A stretch of DNA of 64,000 bases from positions 1,240,001 through 1,304,000 of the forward strand of contig LR590464.1 in the NCBI GenBank assembly GCA_901472455.1, written 5' to 3'. Each line of letters starts with the position of its first letter. Within the stretch, counting starts at the first letter, position 1. Made by a program: the position numbers and the translations under genes. Positions 1 to 11,545 of this stretch are shown piece after piece. The stretch is from Leclercia adecarboxylata (GTDB lineage: Bacteria > Pseudomonadota > Gammaproteobacteria > Enterobacterales > Enterobacteriaceae). Under the pieces are notes generated by a model, which was given only the letters and a program-made list of their open reading frames with translations, was not told the DNA's origin and made no database searches.

Positions 1-118
1 CGTTAGCGTTCCGAACGGGATCTGCTGATGCAGAGGATTAAACCGCATGCCTCAACAACCAGCGCGCCACGCTTCCTGTGCCCCCGCCGATAAAAACGGC
101 TAAAAGAAGTTGAAACAC
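1..118 (-). CDS. crcB: CrcB/Fluc fluoride channel, N-terminal part (runs off window start)
   Basis: Only the first 39 or so codons lie in the window. The reading starts at a GTG (118-116) with a GCAGG-like ribosome site upstream and gives V-FQLLLAVFIGGGTGSVARW, the glycine-rich first membrane helix of CrcB (Fluc), the dimeric inner-membrane channel that exports fluoride. One extra C at 50-51 breaks the frame; removing it continues into the expected MRFNP(L)H...PFGTL stretch. It is divergent from ybeM, as in E. coli. Identification rests on this short N-terminus plus gene order. Confidence 0.85.
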
Positions 119-184
119 GAACAATACCTGCTATTTGATGTGTAAGGATCCAGAGTGTAACGCCGTTTGCGGCAAGGGGAAAAT

Positions 185-974
185 ATGTACGTTGCGGTTG
201 GACAATTTGCAGTAACGGCGAACTGGCAAAAAAATGCCGAAACTTGCGTTTCGCTGATGGCACAGGCGGCCTCGCAGGGGGCATCGCTGCTGGTGCTGCC
301 CGAAGCGCTACTCGCCCGTGATGACAACGATCCCGATCTGTCGGTAAAGTCGGCCCAGCCGCTGGACGGCGGCTTTTTGGCGATGCTGCTGGCAGAGAGC
401 GCCCGTAATGAACTGACTACGGTGCTGACGGTGCATGTCCCCTCCACCGCGGGCAGGGCGATCAATACCCTCGTCGCCCTGCGTGGCGGCAGGATCGTTG
501 AGCAGTATGCCAAGCTGCATCTTTACGATGCGTTCAATATTCAGGAATCCAGGCTGGTGGATGCGGGAACGAGAGTGCCGCCGCTGATTGAAATTGAGGG
601 TATCCGTTTGGGGTTGATGACCTGCTACGATTTGCGCTTCCCGGAGATGGCGTTGAATCTGGCGCTGGCGGGAGCAGAGGTTTTGGTTCTGCCTGCGGCA
701 TGGGTCAGGGGGCCCGCTCAAGGAGCACCACTGGTCAACGCTGCTGGCGGCCAGGGCGCTGGATACTACCTGCTATGTGGTAGCAGCAGGGGAGTGTGGT
801 AACAAGAATATCGGTCAGAGCCGCATTATCGACCCCCTTGGCGTAACCATTGCGGCCGCGGCTGAAGGGCCAGCACTGTTAATAGCGGAGATCAGCCAGC
901 AGCGCATTACGCTGGCGCGTCAGCAGTTGCCGGTGCTACGCAACCGACGCTTCGCACCCCCGCAATTGTTGTGA
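185..974 (+). CDS. ybeM: Nitrilase-family amidase YbeM (deaminated glutathione amidase type)
   Basis: Carbon-nitrogen hydrolase of about 262 residues. The family removes the amide from deaminated glutathione, a transamination side product (metabolite repair, cytosol). The catalytic triad is visible: Glu in LPEALL, Lys in AKLHLYD and Cys in [10 protein letters not shown]. The start is ATG 185, behind AAGGGG. An earlier in-frame ATG at 167 lacks a ribosome site. One extra C near 712-714 (GGGCCCGCTC) shifts the frame. After removal the protein runs through [16 protein letters not shown] to [10 protein letters not shown], the normal C-terminus. E. coli K-12 carries a shortened ybeM; this copy looks full length apart from the indel. 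Confidence 0.88.
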
Positions 975-1101
975 CGTTTTTTAAACAACGCTTGATTCAC
1001 CTTGTTACAGATTGCTATTGTGTGCGGGCGTCAAATGACCGTTAATAAGGTCGGGTTTTTTAAGGCGCGAAACGCAGCCTGTTTACGTCAAGAAGGTATC
1101 T

Positions 1102-1305
1102 ATGGGTGAGATTAGTATTACCAAACTGCTTGTGGTAGCCGCACTGGTTGTCCTGCTGTTTGGTACCAAGAAATTACGTACGCTGGGCGGAGACCTGGGT
1201 GCTGCTATCAAAGGCTTTAAAAAGGCGATGAACGACGATGACGTCACGGCGAAGAAAAGCGCCGATGCGGATATCACTGCCGAAAAACTCTCCCACAAAG
1301 AGTAA
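1102..1305 (+). CDS. tatE: TatE, TatA-like twin-arginine translocase subunit
   Basis: 67 residues, intact. [21 protein letters not shown] is the single N-terminal membrane helix, followed by the FGTKKLR hinge and an amphipathic helix ([16 protein letters not shown]), then a short charged tail. It works in the inner membrane with TatB and TatC to move folded proteins carrying twin-arginine signals. The tail is shorter than that of TatA, which together with its place between ybeM and lipA identifies TatE. The ribosome site AGAAGG precedes the ATG. Confidence 0.95.
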   Translation: MGEISITKLLVVAALVVLLFGTKKLRTLGGDLGAAIKGFKKAMNDDDVTAKKSADADITAEKLSHKE

Positions 1306-1332
1306 CGGCTACGCCTTAATGGCTTGCGATAG

Positions 1333-1359
1333 AAAAAAACCGGCTAAAGCCGGTTTTTT
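1333..1359. terminator. Bidirectional rho-independent terminator (tatE/lipA)
   Basis: ACCGGC-TAAA-GCCGGT stem flanked by a run of seven A on the left and seven T on the right. It can therefore stop transcripts from both convergent genes, tatE and lipA. Confidence 0.85.
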
Positions 1360-1390
1360 TATGGGTGAACTGTAAACGTTTGTGACGGGT

Positions 1391-2357
1391 TTACTTCACT
1401 TCTTCGCCTTTCGCCTGCATATCGGCGTGATAGGACGAACGAACGAACGGGCCGCAGGCTGCATGGGTGAAGCCCATCGCCATTGCTTCGGCTTTCATTT
1501 CGTCAAACTCTTCAGGGCTTACGTAGCGCTGCACCGGCAGGTGGTGACGGCTTGGCTGCAGATACTGGCCCAGCGTCAGCATGGTGACGCCATGGCGACG
1601 CAGGTCGCGCATGACTTCAATGATCTCTTCGTTGGTTTCACCCAGACCCACCCATCAGGCCAGATTTGGTTGGGATCTCAGGATGCGCTTCTTTAAAACG
1701 CTCCAGCAGTTTCAGAGACCAGTTGTAATCGGCGCCCGGACGAACCTGACGATAGAGACGCGGTACGTTTTCCAGGTTGTGGTTAAACACGTCTGGTGGC
1801 GTGGCGTTGAGGATATCCAGCGCGCGATCCATACGGCCACGGAAGTCGGGAACCAGCGTCTCGATTTTGATGGACGGGCTTTTTTCACGAATGGCAGAGA
1901 TACAGTCAGCAAAGTGCTGGGCACCACCGTCGCGCAGATCGTCGCGGTCAACAGAGGTGATAACCACATAACGCAGGGCCATGTCAGCAATAGTCTGTGC
2001 CAGTTTCTGTGGTTCGTTAGCGTCAGGCGTAACAGGACGACCGTGGGCAACGTCACAGAATGGGCAGCGGCGGGTACAAATCGCGCCGAGGATCATGAAA
2101 GTCGCAGTGCCGTGGTTAAAACATTCAGCAAGGTTCGGGCAGGAGGCCTCTTCGCAAACGGAGTGAAGACCGTTTTTGCGCATCGCTGCTTTAATTCCCT
2201 GAATACGCGAAGAGTCCGCCGGAAGTTTAATCTTCATCCAGGCCGGTTTTCTTAACAGCGCTTCGCGCTCCGTAGCCACGTTTTTAACCGGGATTAGGGC
2301 CATTTTATCGGCATCACGGTATTTAACACCGCGTTCCATCACAATGGGTTTACTCAT
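1391..2357 (-). CDS. lipA: Lipoyl synthase
   Basis: Radical-SAM enzyme that inserts two sulfurs into octanoyl groups on the E2 and GcvH lipoyl domains. Both iron-sulfur cluster motifs are visible: the auxiliary cluster in [12 protein letters not shown] and the radical-SAM cluster in CTRRCPFC. The conserved RSSY lies near the C-terminus. One extra C at 1650-1653 interrupts [13 protein letters not shown]. Corrected length is 321 residues, as in E. coli. Its partner lipB is two genes upstream on the same strand. Confidence 0.95.
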
Positions 2358-2563
2358 AGCGTGCGTCTTCCAGTTGCGAAAATCGAAGGAAAGCGTTTCA
2401 ATTCAAGGGAATGTTGTATTTATCAACTATTTTTGAACGAACGACAGGCAGTATATCATTGATACGGACGATAAAGCAGCCTGCCCGGTCGCCAAATTGT
2501 AAAATAGTTGTTGTTTAGTGCCTTTTATGTGGGCTGCGCGGCTTTAAGGGAAATACCCCCTGA

Positions 2564-3516
2564 TCAGAAGGCCTGGCGGATGACGTTTATCAAATTTTCC
2601 AGCACCGGATCGCGCAAGCTCAGTTTGTTGTAATACAGCGAGATTTCAACGCATTCGGCATTGAGCGGGGCGAAGGGGATCTGTTCCAGCGGCCAGCAGT
2701 GACGTACCAGATTAAACAGGCGCTCGGGATGATGCCAATCAGATCGCTGCTGCCGATCAGGGCAGCAATCGTAAAGAGATTGTAACTGCTGAAGTGCACC
2801 AGACATTCAGGGAAAATGTCGTTGATACGTTGGCGTAATCCGTTAAGGTTTTGTCCCTCTAGCATTAGCAACGTTTGTTCGTAGTTCCCCAGATTATCTA
2901 CCGTGGCTGCCTGGCTTAGCGCCGGATGGTTTTTACGGCAGATCAGCAGAAGTTTGTCAGCGAACAGCACGTTGTGGCTTAGGGCCCGGGCATTCAGGGC
3001 GTTGCTGTCCACGATCAGGTCGGTCTGAAACTGGCCGAGCTGGGTTTCGGCATCATTGACCGAAATATTGCGCAGCATCAGATGCGGGGCATGGGTTCTC
3101 ACGGCCTGGTAAATCTGCGGCAAAACCAGCGCGCCTACGGTCGGGGTAGTACCAATAGTGATGGTGCGTTGCTTATCATAGGTGCCGGTTAAATCCAGCG
3201 CTCCAAGAATTGACTCCAGGCCCTGGCTTATATATTCATGCAGATGCGTGGCGTAGGCGGTCGGCGTCACGCCCTGGCCTTTACGTATAAACAGCGGATC
3301 GGGAAAATTGAGCGTAATTTTTGGATGGACTGACTTATTGCTGAGGGAGTGAGATTCAGAATTTTCGCAGCATTGACAATCCCTTTGTGGACATACACGG
3401 CCTCAAAAATCGTCAATAAATTAAGGTCAATATTGCGTAAAGTCCGAAAAAACCTGTGGTTTTGTTTCACTGCCAGGATCACTCAAGCGCTTATCTGGTG
3501 AATTATTATTATCCAC
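2564..3516 (-). CDS. ybeF: YbeF, LysR-family regulator
   Basis: LysR-type transcription factor of about 316 residues. It has an N-terminal winged helix-turn-helix (LRNIDLNLLTIFEAVYVHKG, then NAAKILNLTPSAISQSIQKL) and a LysR substrate-binding domain. Its target is unknown. I place the start at GTG 3516, with AGGGAGA upstream, because MDNNNSPDKRLSDPGSE resembles the E. coli YbeF N-terminus. Three indels break it: an extra T in the six-T run near 3455, a missing base near 3300 (FP/DPLF) and a missing base near 2728 (IIP/ERLF). Repaired, it ends NLINVIRQAF, matching YbeF. It sits between lipA and lipB, as in E. coli. Confidence 0.85.
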
Positions 3517-3781
3517 GCGATCTCTCCCTAATTATTCACAATATAAATAATAGTTGAATTTAAATAATGTGCTTATTGTTGTGGTTAAACTAGTTTTGAT
3601 AATCAACATTTCTAAGTAAATTCATCATCTTGTCTAATTTTTGCGCAGGCGATATTCATACCAGTCGGTTGGCCCTGGCGGAGTAGATAACGGGTAAATG
3701 CTAATACGCAAGCGCGTTGCAGGTATTTTGAAAATATAGAAAGTACGGATTGTTGTAAAGCTTAAAGCCTTGAAATAAGAA
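3517..3781. other. AT-rich intergenic region between lipB and ybeF
   Basis: About 265 bases without a supported gene. It is AT-rich next to ybeF, consistent with the ybeF promoter lying here, and ends at the lipB terminator. I see no clear operator or small RNA. Confidence 0.5.
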
Positions 3782-3803
3782 TGGCTCATCAAATAATGAG
3801 CCA
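3782..3803 (-). terminator. Terminator of lipB
   Basis: TGGCTCAT and ATGAGCCA form an 8-bp stem around a 6-base loop just after the lipB stop. On the minus strand it is followed by TTCTTATTT. Confidence 0.7.
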
Positions 3804-3817
3804 AATTGCCGGGATAA

Positions 3818-4459
3818 TTAAGCAGTAATATATTTATGGGGTGGATTGTTTAGCAGCGCTAAAAAAGCATTAAGCAAATGCGGACGTGCAATTTCCGGTG
3901 TAATGTTCTCTACCCACTGACGCATTTGGGCCATTTCCATACCCGCATAACCGCAAGGATTGATCCGCTGGAAAGGTGAAAGATCCATATTGATATTCAA
4001 AGCGAGGCCGTGGAAAGAGCACCCTTTACGAATCCGCAGACCAAGGGAACATATTTTCGTTTCGCCGACATAGACGCCGGGTGCATCTGCCCGCGGGTGC
4101 GCATCAATATCAAATTCCGCCAGCGTATTAACTACCGTCTGTTCAAGCAGCGTCACCAGTTCACGTACCCCGAGCTTTCTGCGCTTCAGGTTAAGCAGGA
4201 CATACATCACCTGTTGTCCCGGCCCGTGGTAGGTGATCTGGCCCCCACGATCGCTCTGGATAACCGGGATATCGCCGGGCATTAACAGATGCTCTGCTTT
4301 TCCGGCCTGACCCTGGGTAAACACCGGCAAATGCTCTACCAGCCAGATCTCATCCGGCGTGTTCTCGTCGCGTGTGTCAGTGAAATCATGCATAGCCTGG
4401 GAGACAGGTTCATAGGGCTGCAGCCCAAGCTGGCGGACGAGAATGGTATCCTGGTACAA
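3818..4459 (-). CDS. lipB: Octanoyltransferase LipB
   Basis: 213 residues, intact. It transfers octanoate from acyl carrier protein to lipoyl domains, the substrate of LipA. Conserved blocks are [12 protein letters not shown] and [15 protein letters not shown] [13 protein letters not shown], plus the catalytic Cys/Lys region around [11 protein letters not shown] choose the TTG at 4459 as start: GGAG lies eight bases upstream, and the product ([14 protein letters not shown]) then has exactly the E. coli length. A longer ATG start at 4507 would add 16 residues with no family match. Confidence 0.93.
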   Translation of the reverse strand: MYQDTILVRQLGLQPYEPVSQAMHDFTDTRDENTPDEIWLVEHLPVFTQGQAGKAEHLLMPGDIPVIQSDRGGQITYHGPGQQVMYVLLNLKRRKLGVRELVTLLEQTVVNTLAEFDIDAHPRADAPGVYVGETKICSLGLRIRKGCSFHGLALNINMDLSPFQRINPCGYAGMEMAQMRQWVENITPEIARPHLLNAFLALLNNPPHKYITA

Positions 4460-4519
4460 AACGATATCTCCGAACGAAGGGACAAACTGTAGCGGGGAGT
4501 ATATCACAGAGGAGAAACA

Positions 4520-4543
4520 GGTTACCCGGCGATGCGGGTAACC
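4520..4543 (-). terminator. Hairpin between ybeD and lipB
   Basis: GGTTACCCG and CGGGTAACC form a 9-bp perfect stem. The minus-strand exit is TGTTTCTCC, a weak T-tract, so this is a partial terminator or mRNA-stabilising hairpin. Confidence 0.5.
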
Positions 4544-4551
4544 GAAAGGTG

Positions 4552-4815
4552 TTACAGCACCATGCGAACGATATCGATGTTACCCAGCTCTTCGTAGAGC
4601 GTCTCAACTTGTTCGATATGCGTCGCCGTGATGGTGATAGACACGGAATGGTAGTTGCCTTTGCTGCTTGGTTTCACCGTCGGAGAGTAGTCGCCTGGCG
4701 CATGGCGCTGTACCACTTCAACCACCTGATCAACCAGCTCAGGCAACGCCTGCCCCATTACTTTGTAAGTAAAAGGAGTAGGGAATTCAAGCAGTTCGTT
4801 AAGTTTGGTTTTCAT
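4552..4815 (-). CDS. ybeD: YbeD, DUF493 family protein
   Basis: 87 residues, intact. Small ACT-like ferredoxin-fold protein of the DUF493 family, with the conserved start [20 protein letters not shown] and the VSITITATH strand. Its role is not firmly known. It lies between dacA and lipB on the same strand. In E. coli it has been linked to lipoate or heat-shock physiology mainly by position. Confidence 0.93.
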   Translation of the reverse strand: MKTKLNELLEFPTPFTYKVMGQALPELVDQVVEVVQRHAPGDYSPTVKPSSKGNYHSVSITITATHIEQVETLYEELGNIDIVRMVL

Positions 4816-4844
4816 GTCAACTCCGGCAGTACGTCAAAAAAAGA

Positions 4845-4871
4845 ATAACTCCCACGTCGGGTGGGAGTTAT
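4845..4871 (-). terminator. Terminator of dacA
   Basis: An 11-bp perfect stem, ATAACTCCCAC/GTGGGAGTTAT, followed on the minus strand by TTCTTTTTTT. Confidence 0.85.
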
Positions 4872-4922
4872 CAGGTTACATAGTATATGGGGATGGAAAT
4901 CACACTTTCAAGTGTTCAATTT

Positions 4923-6135
4923 TTAACCAAACCAGTGATGGAACATCAATTTAATGTAATCAAATGATTTTGCCAAAGAAATTGCCTTCCGGGATTTCAT
5001 CCAACACCACCAGCGGACGCTGGTCGATGGTTTTGCCATCAAGCTGGAAGTTGATGGTGCCCACAACCTGATTTTTCTTCAGCGGAGCGTGCAGTTCGCT
5101 GGCGGTCAGCACATAGCTGGCTTTCAGATCTTTCATGCGACCGCGTGGAATGGTCAGGTAGAGATCTTTATCGACGCCCAGAGAGGCGCGGTCGTTATCA
5201 CCAAACCAGACCGGTTCTGAGGCGAACTCTTTGCCCGCTTTCAGTGGGTTTACCGTTTCGAAGAAGCGGAAGCCCCAGGTCAGCAACTTCTTGCTCTCGG
5301 TTTCACGCCCTTTGAAAGTACGACCACCCATTACCGCAGAGATCAGACGCATCTGGCCTTCAGTGGCAGAGGCCACCAGGTTGTAACCGGCTTTATCGGT
5401 ATGCCCGGTTTTGATGCCGTCAACGTTCAGGCTGTTATCCCACAGCAGGCCGTTACGGTTGGTCTGACGGATACCGTTAAAGGTAAATTCTTTCTCTTTA
5501 TAGATGGTGTATTCGTTCGGTACGTCACGGATCAGCGCCTGGCCAATCAGCGCCATATCGCGCGCAGAGGAGTACTGACCGTCAGCATCCAGGCCGTGTA
5601 CGGTCTGGAAGTGGCTGTTTTTCAGACCCAGTGCGGAAACGTAGCTGTTCATCAGGCCAACAAAGGCGTCCTGGCTGCCCGCTGCAAAGTCTGCCATCGC
5701 CACGCAGGCATCGTTCCCGGACTGGAGGTTAATACCACGGATCAGCTGGGAGACGGGAACCTGCATGCCGGGTTTCAGGAACATCAAGGATGACCCTTTA
5801 AATACCGGGTTGCCGGTGGCCCACGCATCGTTACCGATGGTTACCAGGTCGGTTTCTTTGAATTTACCTGCTTTCATGGCCTGACCGATGACGTAGCTGG
5901 TCATCATTTTAGTCAGACTGGCCGGATCGCGTCGTGCGTCAGCATTCTGTTCAGCCAACACCTTACCGGAGTTGTAATCGATCAGGATGTAGGATTCCGC
6001 GTCGATCTGCGGAACGCCCGGGATCATGGTCTTGATATTCAGGTCATCGGCGTGAGCAACAGAGAGCGTGGCTGCACAAAGCGCCGTAGTGAGCGCCATG
6101 CGCTGCATAAAACGAGCGGAGAAAGTGGTCTTCAT
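4923..6135 (-). CDS. dacA: D-alanyl-D-alanine carboxypeptidase PBP5
   Basis: Low-molecular-mass penicillin-binding protein that trims the terminal D-Ala from peptidoglycan stem peptides. It has a signal peptide (residues 1-29, cut after SVAHA) and the catalytic triad motifs SLTK (Ser73), SGN and KTG. The last 12 residues form the amphipathic helix that anchors PBP5 to the periplasmic face of the inner membrane. An extra T at 4963-4966 creates a premature stop after FFGKII. Without it the protein continues [12 protein letters not shown] and has the standard 403 residues. The span is therefore given to the true stop at 4923. Confidence 0.94.
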
Positions 6136-6274
6136 GGTCAGAAAAACGACATCCGTGATGGAATTAAAAAAAGTGCCTTACTATAGCAAATGCTATACAG
6201 GCAGGCATCCGACTTTAAGCATGAGAGTGTGAATCATCATGACAAAAACTGACAATTCGGATACCGCCTATTAA

Positions 6275-7426
6275 TCATTTTGCAACAGCGATAAATGACT
6301 GTAACTGCGCTTCATTCTGCAGACGTTGCTGCAAGGCTGCGGCCTCAGATTTGCTGGCAAACGGGCCGAGCTGAATACGCCATACCGCACCATTTTGCTC
6401 TACGCGGCCCGGCACGGCAAACTGCTGGCCGAGGCGCTGCTGATACTGTTGGGCACGGGCCTGATCGCTGACCGCGCCAACCTGAACAACATAACCGCCT
6501 GCCTGTGCGGGTGCGGAAACAGGCGCCGTAACCGGAGTCTGAGCAGAACCAGGTGCCGTAACCGGAGCCTGAGTCGGAGCAGATACAGGTGCTGTGACCG
6601 GTGCCGTCTGGTTCACCGGCGCGGTGACGACTGGCTGAGGTGCAGGCGGTTCGCTGCCTTCCAGCACGCCGGAGGCGAGGGTAGTAGGCGCGCCAAGGAA
6701 ACCACCGCTGCTGACCGGTGCGCCCATAGTGTCTTCGCTTTTCAGCGTGTCGTTACTGATGGCATGTACGTCACCCTGCGGCGCAGGTTCAGAAACGGAC
6801 GACGCGCTACCCATACCGCCACTCAAATCGGGACGTGCGGGCAGGGCATAAGTCTGTTTAGCCACGGTGGTACAGGCCATACCGGGGCCGGAGAGCGAAC
6901 CGTCCTGAGCAACAATAATCGGGTCGATACGCACTTTTGTGTTGTTGGAGGTATTCAGACGGTCGGCCGCGGCGCGTGACAGCGAGATCGCGCGGTCATT
7001 GCCGTAAGGGCCACGATCGTTGATACGTACCACAATCATTCGGCCATTCGCCAGGTTGGTGATACGCGCGTAGCTTGGGATCGGCAGCGTCGGGTGCGCA
7101 GCGGTGAGCTGCATAGGATCGAACGCTTCACCGCTTGCGGTCAGGTTGCTTCCCGGCTCGGCGTCATAAATAGCCGCCAGACCAGCCTGACTAAAGCGGG
7201 AAGGATCCTGAACAATTTTGTAGCTTTTTCCGTCGCGCTCGTAATCCTGATTAGCCGTGGCGCTCAGGGGTTCAAAACGCGGATCGGCTCCGCTGATCTC
7301 AACCACCGGACCATTACATACTGCCGGCTGCGGCGGTGCGACGGTCGCTTGCTGCTGACCATCGTCACTTGTACAGGCTGCCAGTAAACTCACTGCGATG
7401 CAGATCCCAGACCACTGCTTACGCAT
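6275..7426 (-). CDS. rlpA: Septal-ring lipoprotein RlpA (SPOR domain)
   Basis: 383 residues, intact. Lipoprotein signal with lipobox LLAAC (Cys18). A double-psi beta-barrel lytic-transglycosylase-like domain spans about residues 60-190 (SGEAFDPMQLTAAHPTLP, RINDRGPY). A proline/threonine-rich linker with repeated PVTAPVSAP units spans about residues 265-310, and a C-terminal SPOR domain binds denuded septal glycan. RlpA sits in the outer membrane at the division septum. In Pseudomonas it cleaves naked glycan; in E. coli that activity is not established. It is in line with mrdB, dacA and mrdA. Confidence 0.94.
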   Translation of the reverse strand: MRKQWSGICIAVSLLAACTSDDGQQQATVAPPQPAVCNGPVVEISGADPRFEPLSATANQDYERDGKSYKIVQDPSRFSQAGLAAIYDAEPGSNLTASGEAFDPMQLTAAHPTLPIPSYARITNLANGRMIVVRINDRGPYGNDRAISLSRAAADRLNTSNNTKVRIDPIIVAQDGSLSGPGMACTTVAKQTYALPARPDLSGGMGSASSVSEPAPQGDVHAISNDTLKSEDTMGAPVSSGGFLGAPTTLASGVLEGSEPPAPQPVVTAPVNQTAPVTAPVSAPTQAPVTAPGSAQTPVTAPVSAPAQAGGYVVQVGAVSDQARAQQYQQRLGQQFAVPGRVEQNGAVWRIQLGPFASKSEAAALQQRLQNEAQLQSFIAVAK

Positions 7427-7436
7427 TGCGTGCCCC

Positions 7437-8551
7437 TTATACGCTTTTTGACAACATTTTTCTGTGTGTGTGGATCGACATGACGATCCCGAACCCGGCC
7501 ATCAGAACGATCAGGGCCGAGCCTCCGTAACTCACCAGCGGAAGCGGTACGCCTACCACCGGCAGAATACCGCTCACCATACCAATATTTACGAAAACAT
7601 AAACGAATAAAATCAACATCAAGCCACCGGCCATAACGCGGCCAAAGGTGGTTTGTGCCCGGGCGGCAATCCACAATCCGCGCATGATTAACAGCAGGTA
7701 CAGCGCGAGCAGGATTAAAATTCCGACCAGCCCTAACTCTTCAGCCAGAACCGCAAAGATAAAGTCGGTATGGCGTTCGGGCAGAAACTCAAGCTGCGAC
7801 TGCGTACCGTGCAGCCAGCCCTTGCCGCGCAGGCCGCCAGAGCCGATTGCAATCTTCGACTGTATAATATGATAGCCTGCTCCGAGCGGGTCGCTCTCTG
7901 GATCCAACAACATCATTACGCGCTGGCGCTGATAATCGTGCATCAGGAAGAACCACAGAATCGGTATAAAGGCCGCCACTAATACCACGGCAATCCCGAT
8001 AAGCCGCCAGCTCAGCCCGGAGAGGAAACAGAACGAACAGGCCAGAGAGTGCGATCAGAATCGAGGTCCCGAGGTCCGGCTGCGCGGCTACCAGCAGCGT
8101 AGGCAGGAAGATCAGCACCAGTGCGATAGCGGTGTTTTTCAGCGACGGTGGGCAGACATCACGGTTTGATGAAGCGCGCCACCATCAGTGGAACGGCGAT
8201 TTTCGCAATCTCCGAGGGCTGGAAACGGACGATGCCGAGGTCGAGCCAGCGCTGCGCGCCTTTCGAGATGGCACCAAAGGCGTCTACCGCAACCAGGAGA
8301 ATGATGCAGAAGATGTAGAGATAGGGCGCCCAGCCTTCGTACACGCGGGGTGGGATCTGCGCCATCACCACCATGACGACCAGACCCATGGTGATCTGGC
8401 CGATCTTACGCTCCGTCATGCCGAGATCCTGGCCGCTGGCGCTCCAGATAACCAGGGCACTGTAAACCAGCAGCGCCAGCAGGATAAGCAGCATGGCCGG
8501 GTCGATGTGGATCTTGTCCCACAGCGATTTTTTATTCGGATTATCCGTCAC
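7437..8551 (-). CDS. mrdB: Peptidoglycan glycosyltransferase RodA (MrdB)
   Basis: SEDS-family inner-membrane polymerase that builds the glycan strands of the lateral wall with PBP2. Many membrane segments are visible, as are the conserved [25 protein letters not shown] and [10 protein letters not shown] motifs. The GTG start at 8551 lies two bases after the mrdA stop. Two insertions split it: an extra A near 8165 (FIN/RDVCPP) and an extra C near 8022 (LFLSGLSW). Corrected length is 370 residues, as in E. coli. Confidence 0.93.
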
Positions 8552-8553
8552 GA

Positions 8554-10455
8554 TTATTGGTCCTCCGCGCCGGCGGTAGCCGGGTTTTCACTCGGCAAGT
8601 CAGTGTTGTTGTCACCCAGCATGAGGTGGTCAAGGATCTGGCGCATGATGGTACCGACCGCCGGGCCTGCACCGCCGTTTTCCAGAATAATCGACACGGC
8701 GACCTGCGGGTTTTCGTATGGTGCAAACGCAATCATCAGCTTATGGTCACGCAGACGTTCAGCAATTTTATGCGCGTTATAGGTTTCATTGGCTTTCAGG
8801 CCAAACACCTGGGCGGTACCGGATTTTGCCGCGATTTTATAGGGCGCGCCGGCAAAGTATTTGTGTGCCGTACCGTTTGCACGGTTGGCTACGCCATACA
8901 TCCCGTCTTTGGCGATTTCCCAGTAACCGGAATGGATATCGCCCACTGGCGGCTCGTGCGGCTGCGCCCAGGGCACTTTTTTGCCGTCTTCAACGGTGCT
9001 CATCAGCAGGTGCGGCACTTTTACCACCCCGTCGTTGATAAGGATCATCAGCGCTTTGCTCATCTGGATGGGGGTAGCGGTCCAGTAGCCCTGGCCGATC
9101 CCTACCGGAATTGTGTCACCCTGATACCACGGTTTTTTAAAGCGCTTCTGCTTCCATTCCCGGGTTGGCATGTTACCGGAACGCTCTTCTGACAAGTCGA
9201 TACCGGTATAGTGGCCGTAGCCAAATTTGCCCATCCATTCCGACAGACGGTCAATGCCCATGTCATAGGCTACCTGGTAGAAGAAGGTATCCGCCGACTC
9301 CTCCAGCGATTTGGTGACGTTCAGATGGCCGTGGCCCCACTTCTTCCAGTCGCGGTAGCGTTTTTCCGAGCCAGGCAACTGCCACCAACCCGGGTCGAAG
9401 AGACTGGTATTACGGGTGATAACACCTGTGCTGAGCGCCGACACGGCCACATAAGGTTTAACCGTTGAGGCCGGGGGATAAACACCCTGGGTCGCGCGGT
9501 TGATCAGCGGCGTATTAGGGTCGTTGAGCAGGCCAGAATAGTCCTTGCTGGAGATGCCATCGACGAACAGGTTCGGGTCGTAGCTCGGCGTCGAGACCAG
9601 CGACAGAATGCTGCCGGTACGTGGGTCGGTCACAATTACCGCCGCGCGGCTGCCTGCCAGCAGGGTTTCAATATACTGCTGAAGTTTGAGATCCAGGGTG
9701 AGATAAATGTCATGCCCGGCCTGAGGTGGCACCTCTTTCAGCTGACGGATCACTCTGCCACGGTTGTTGACTTCAACCTCTTCATACCCGGTCTGACCGT
9801 GGAGAATCTCTTCGTAATAGCGCTCAATGCCCAGCTTGCCAATATCGTGCGTCGCCGCGTAGTTGGCGAGTTTGCCGTCTTTGTCCAGCCTGTCGACGTC
9901 TTTATCGTTGATTTTCGAGACATAGCCGATGACATGCGTCAGGGCAGAGCCGTACGGGTAGAAGCGGCGCTTGTAGCCTTTGACCTCTACGCCGGGAAAG
10001 CGGTACTGGTTCACGGCGAAACGGGCTACCTGCACCTCGGTGAGGTTGGTTTTTACCGGTATCGACGTGAAGCGATGCGAGCGGGAGCGCTCTTTTTTGA
10101 AGGCGGCAATATCGTCGTCATTCAAATCGACTACGCTGCGCAGCGCTTCGAGCGTCTGCTGCACGTTATCGACCTTCTCTGGCATCATTTCAATCTGATA
10201 GATCGTGCGGTTCAACGCCAGTGGCGTACCGTTGCGATCGTAGATAATGCCGCGGCTTGGGGCGATAGGGACGAGTTTAATGCGGTTTTCGTTGGAGCGG
10301 GTCTGGTAATCGGTAAAACGGACAATCTGCAGATTATAGAGGTTGGCGATCAGCACGCCAGTCAGCAGCAAAATCCCCAAAAAGGCGACCACTGCCCGGC
10401 GCACAAACAGCGCGGACTCAGCCGTATAGTCGCGAAAAGAATTCTGTAGTTTCAT
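8554..10455 (-). CDS. mrdA: Penicillin-binding protein 2
   Basis: 633 residues, intact. Monofunctional transpeptidase of the elongasome. One N-terminal membrane helix (about residues 20-43) is followed by a pedestal/dimerisation domain and a transpeptidase domain with the active-site Ser in PASTVKPYVA, a later SAD/SXN-type motif in ESADTFFYQ, and KSGTAQ. It works with the adjacent RodA. The product name and length agree with MrdA throughout. Confidence 0.97.
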   Translation of the reverse strand: MKLQNSFRDYTAESALFVRRAVVAFLGILLLTGVLIANLYNLQIVRFTDYQTRSNENRIKLVPIAPSRGIIYDRNGTPLALNRTIYQIEMMPEKVDNVQQTLEALRSVVDLNDDDIAAFKKERSRSHRFTSIPVKTNLTEVQVARFAVNQYRFPGVEVKGYKRRFYPYGSALTHVIGYVSKINDKDVDRLDKDGKLANYAATHDIGKLGIERYYEEILHGQTGYEEVEVNNRGRVIRQLKEVPPQAGHDIYLTLDLKLQQYIETLLAGSRAAVIVTDPRTGSILSLVSTPSYDPNLFVDGISSKDYSGLLNDPNTPLINRATQGVYPPASTVKPYVAVSALSTGVITRNTSLFDPGWWQLPGSEKRYRDWKKWGHGHLNVTKSLEESADTFFYQVAYDMGIDRLSEWMGKFGYGHYTGIDLSEERSGNMPTREWKQKRFKKPWYQGDTIPVGIGQGYWTATPIQMSKALMILINDGVVKVPHLLMSTVEDGKKVPWAQPHEPPVGDIHSGYWEIAKDGMYGVANRANGTAHKYFAGAPYKIAAKSGTAQVFGLKANETYNAHKIAERLRDHKLMIAFAPYENPQVAVSIILENGGAGPAVGTIMRQILDHLMLGDNNTDLPSENPATAGAEDQ

Positions 10456-10485
10456 CCGCTGCTTAATTTATCCAGGATGTCATCA

Positions 10486-11545
<1,060 letters not shown>

